Positions 4,881-6,275 of a stretch of DNA of 6,275 nucleotides are shown here, in pieces. Each line of letters opens with the position of its first letter. Position 1 is the stretch's first letter. Origin of the DNA: Oscillospiraceae bacterium UBA1230 (GTDB taxonomy: Bacteria > Bacillota > Clostridia > Oscillospirales > Oscillospiraceae); the NCBI GenBank assembly GCA_002309395.1, contig DBWU01000047.1, positions 9,162 through 15,436 on the forward strand, read 5' to 3'. A model generated the notes under the pieces. That model saw nothing but the letters and a program-made list of their open reading frames with translations. It had not been told where the DNA came from and did not search any database. The position numbers and the translations under genes were made by a program.

Positions 4881-6169
4881 TCCGCAAATTGCGCTGGAAA
4901 GTGGTGGCGGTGACCATGGCGGTGGTCACGGCGGTGCTGTTGGGCGCCATGGCGGCGGTACTGCTTTCCTCCAGAGCCGCGCTGGAGGAGCAGAACCGGA
5001 ACCAGCTCCGTCAGGCGCTGCAGGGCGAAGCCTTTCTGCCGGAGCGGAGCGGCGACCGCGCCGCGGAACGCGCCGCGCGGCGGATCTTCGTGGCGGAGGT
5101 CTATGCCGGCGGCACGGTGCGGCTCAATCAGGGCGCGTTTGAAGATCTGGGCGATGAGGAGACGATTTTGGCGATCATCAACGCCTGCCTTGCCGAAGAC
5201 GAGGATTACGGACTGCTGGAGGAATACGATCTGCGATACTTGCGGCAGAGCACGCCGCTGTATCTGCGGATCGCCTTTGCCGACAGCACCCTGGAGCAGA
5301 GCGCGTTAGGCGCTATGCGCGTCACGGCGGCGCTGGTGGGCGCGGCGGCGTTTTTGGTGCTGCTGGGCTTGAGCTATCTGCTGTCCGGTCTTGTCACAAA
5401 GCCGGTGGAAAAGGCGTGGCGTCAGCAACAGCAGTTTTTGTCCGACGCCTCCCACGAGCTGAAAACGCCTCTGACGGTGATCCTGTCCTCCGCCGATCTG
5501 CTGGCGGAAACGGCGCCGGCGGACAGCGCCGGATACGTGGATAACATCCGCAGCGAATCCCGGCGTATGAAGAAACTGGTGGAGAACATGCTCACGCTGG
5601 CACGGGCGGACGACGGCGGACACCGAGCCGCCTTTACACTGACCGACTGGAGCGACGCGGTGATCGACACGGCGCTGCGCTTTGAGCCGGTGGCGTTTGA
5701 AGCCGGCCGCCGGCTGTTATACGATATTGACGAGAACATCACCGTCTGGGGCGACGGTGAACAACTGGGACGTCTCGCGGCCATCCTGCTGGACAACGCC
5801 ATCAAATACGCCCCGGAGGGCACCGAGGTGCATCTTTCCCTGCGCCGGGAGGACAAGACCGCCCTTCTCACCGTGGAAAACGGCGGCACGCCCGTTCCGC
5901 CGGAGAAGATCCCCCACCTGTTCGACCGGTTCTACCGTCTGGACGAGTCCCGTTCCGGCACGGAGGGGTTCGGGCTGGGACTTGCCATCGCCCGTTCCAT
6001 CGTGACGCAGCACGGCGGATCCATCCACTGCGAAAGTGACAGCCGTTCCACCCGGTTCGTGGCGTCGCTGCCGGTGAAGAAAGCCGCCTTGCAGGCATCC
6101 GCCGCCGCCCCGGCGCATATACTGTCCGGCGGAGAAAAGGAGGGCGGCGATGAGGGAACATCCGGGTGA
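4877..6169 (+). CDS. Membrane sensor histidine kinase of the two-component system
   Basis: A 430-residue inner-membrane kinase that autophosphorylates and passes phosphate to Asp51 of the upstream regulator. Membrane segments lie at about 9-31 and 149-173 and bracket an extracytoplasmic sensor loop of about 115 residues with no recognised fold. A short linker (VTKPVEKAWRQQQQF) leads to HisKA, with phospho-acceptor His193 in SDASHELKTPL; Glu194 and Thr197 form the HExxT pattern linked to phosphatase activity. The ATPase domain shows Asn307 in LLDNAIKYAPEG (N box), VENGG at 333-337 (G1), PHLFDRFYRLDES (F box) and GFGLGLAIA (G2). The linker is too short for a full HAMP domain. Residues after about 400 are a low-complexity tail beyond the usual end of the ATPase domain, and the DNA encoding the tail carries the ribosome binding site and start of a small ORF. 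The pair is complete and looks functional. Confidence 0.96.
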   Translation: MIRKLRWKVVAVTMAVVTAVLLGAMAAVLLSSRAALEEQNRNQLRQALQGEAFLPERSGDRAAERAARRIFVAEVYAGGTVRLNQGAFEDLGDEETILAIINACLAEDEDYGLLEEYDLRYLRQSTPLYLRIAFADSTLEQSALGAMRVTAALVGAAAFLVLLGLSYLLSGLVTKPVEKAWRQQQQFLSDASHELKTPLTVILSSADLLAETAPADSAGYVDNIRSESRRMKKLVENMLTLARADDGGHRAAFTLTDWSDAVIDTALRFEPVAFEAGRRLLYDIDENITVWGDGEQLGRLAAILLDNAIKYAPEGTEVHLSLRREDKTALLTVENGGTPVPPEKIPHLFDRFYRLDESRSGTEGFGLGLAIARSIVTQHGGSIHCESDSRSTRFVASLPVKKAALQASAAAPAHILSGGEKEGGDEGTSG

Positions 6170-6218
6170 TATTGACGATATGATCTATCAGGACGACTGG
6201 CAGATCAGCCGACGGTAG
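6150..6218 (+). CDS. Putative 22-residue microprotein overlapping the kinase 3' end
   Basis: ATG at 6150 opens a 22-codon frame ending in TAG at 6216-6218, giving MREHPGDIDDMIYQDDWQIS and then RR. AAGGAGGG (6137-6144) lies 5 nt upstream, as strong a ribosome binding site as any in the window. The frame overlaps the kinase gene by 20 nt in another frame, so it would be translated by coupling or re-initiation. The peptide is acidic and soluble-looking, with no signal or membrane segment, and ends just before the terminator at 6220. I recognise no family. It could be a real small regulator of the kinase system, or the remnant of a longer gene. The strong ribosome binding site is the main support. 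Confidence 0.5.
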   Translation: MREHPGDIDDMIYQDDWQISRR

Positions 6219-6219
6219 G

Positions 6220-6253
6220 AAAGCCGCGGGACAACAACTGTCCCACGGCTTTT
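6220..6253 (+). terminator. Intrinsic terminator of the two-component operon
   Basis: Bases 6220-6233 pair with 6239-6252 as a 14-bp stem with one C-A mismatch around an ACAAC loop. The run of T is short (6250-6253), so it may be a leaky terminator, but its position directly after the small ORF's stop fits the end of the operon. Confidence 0.75.
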
Positions 6254-6275
6254 GAGACTGTCAAAAAACGGCTCT

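Overview
The window is GC-rich, densely packed bacterial chromosome DNA with strong AGGAGG-type ribosome binding sites, intrinsic terminators, a lipobox lipoprotein and an OmpR-type two-component pair. This combination, plus a DUF3783-like protein, suggests a high-GC member of the Clostridia (Oscillospirales-like). The assignment is inferred from style, not from a marker gene. There is no mobile element, tRNA, rRNA or CRISPR array.

Bases 1-149 are a structured leader or intergenic region with three evenly spaced hairpins; the last can be extended to cover the ribosome binding site of the first gene. Bases 150-2718 are a co-directional three-gene unit: a small Sfp-type 4'-phosphopantetheinyl transferase, a Gfo/Idh/MocA-family NAD(P)-dependent oxidoreductase (ATGA overlap with the first gene), and a ROK-family sugar kinase. 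The unit ends at a perfect 13-bp terminator hairpin (2731-2765). The oxidoreductase and kinase suit sugar or sugar-derivative catabolism; the transferase is an odd partner for them.

Bases 2781-3146 carry, on the minus strand, a small DUF3783-like protein of unknown function that converges on the same terminator. Bases 3147-3283 are a divergent promoter region.

Bases 3284-6218 are a plus-strand signalling unit: a DUF4340-like lipoprotein with two internal repeats, an OmpR/PhoB response regulator, a membrane histidine kinase (ATGA overlap with the regulator), and a 22-codon small ORF with a very strong ribosome binding site inside the 3' end of the kinase gene. A terminator hairpin at 6220-6252 closes the unit. 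The likely logic is that the lipoprotein sits outside the membrane and modulates or is controlled by the kinase-regulator pair; the signal cannot be read from sequence. No complete new system is evident. The parts most worth a second look are the 5' leader, the lipoprotein/two-component/microprotein cassette, and a 10-bp motif repeated in inverted orientation at the two window edges.
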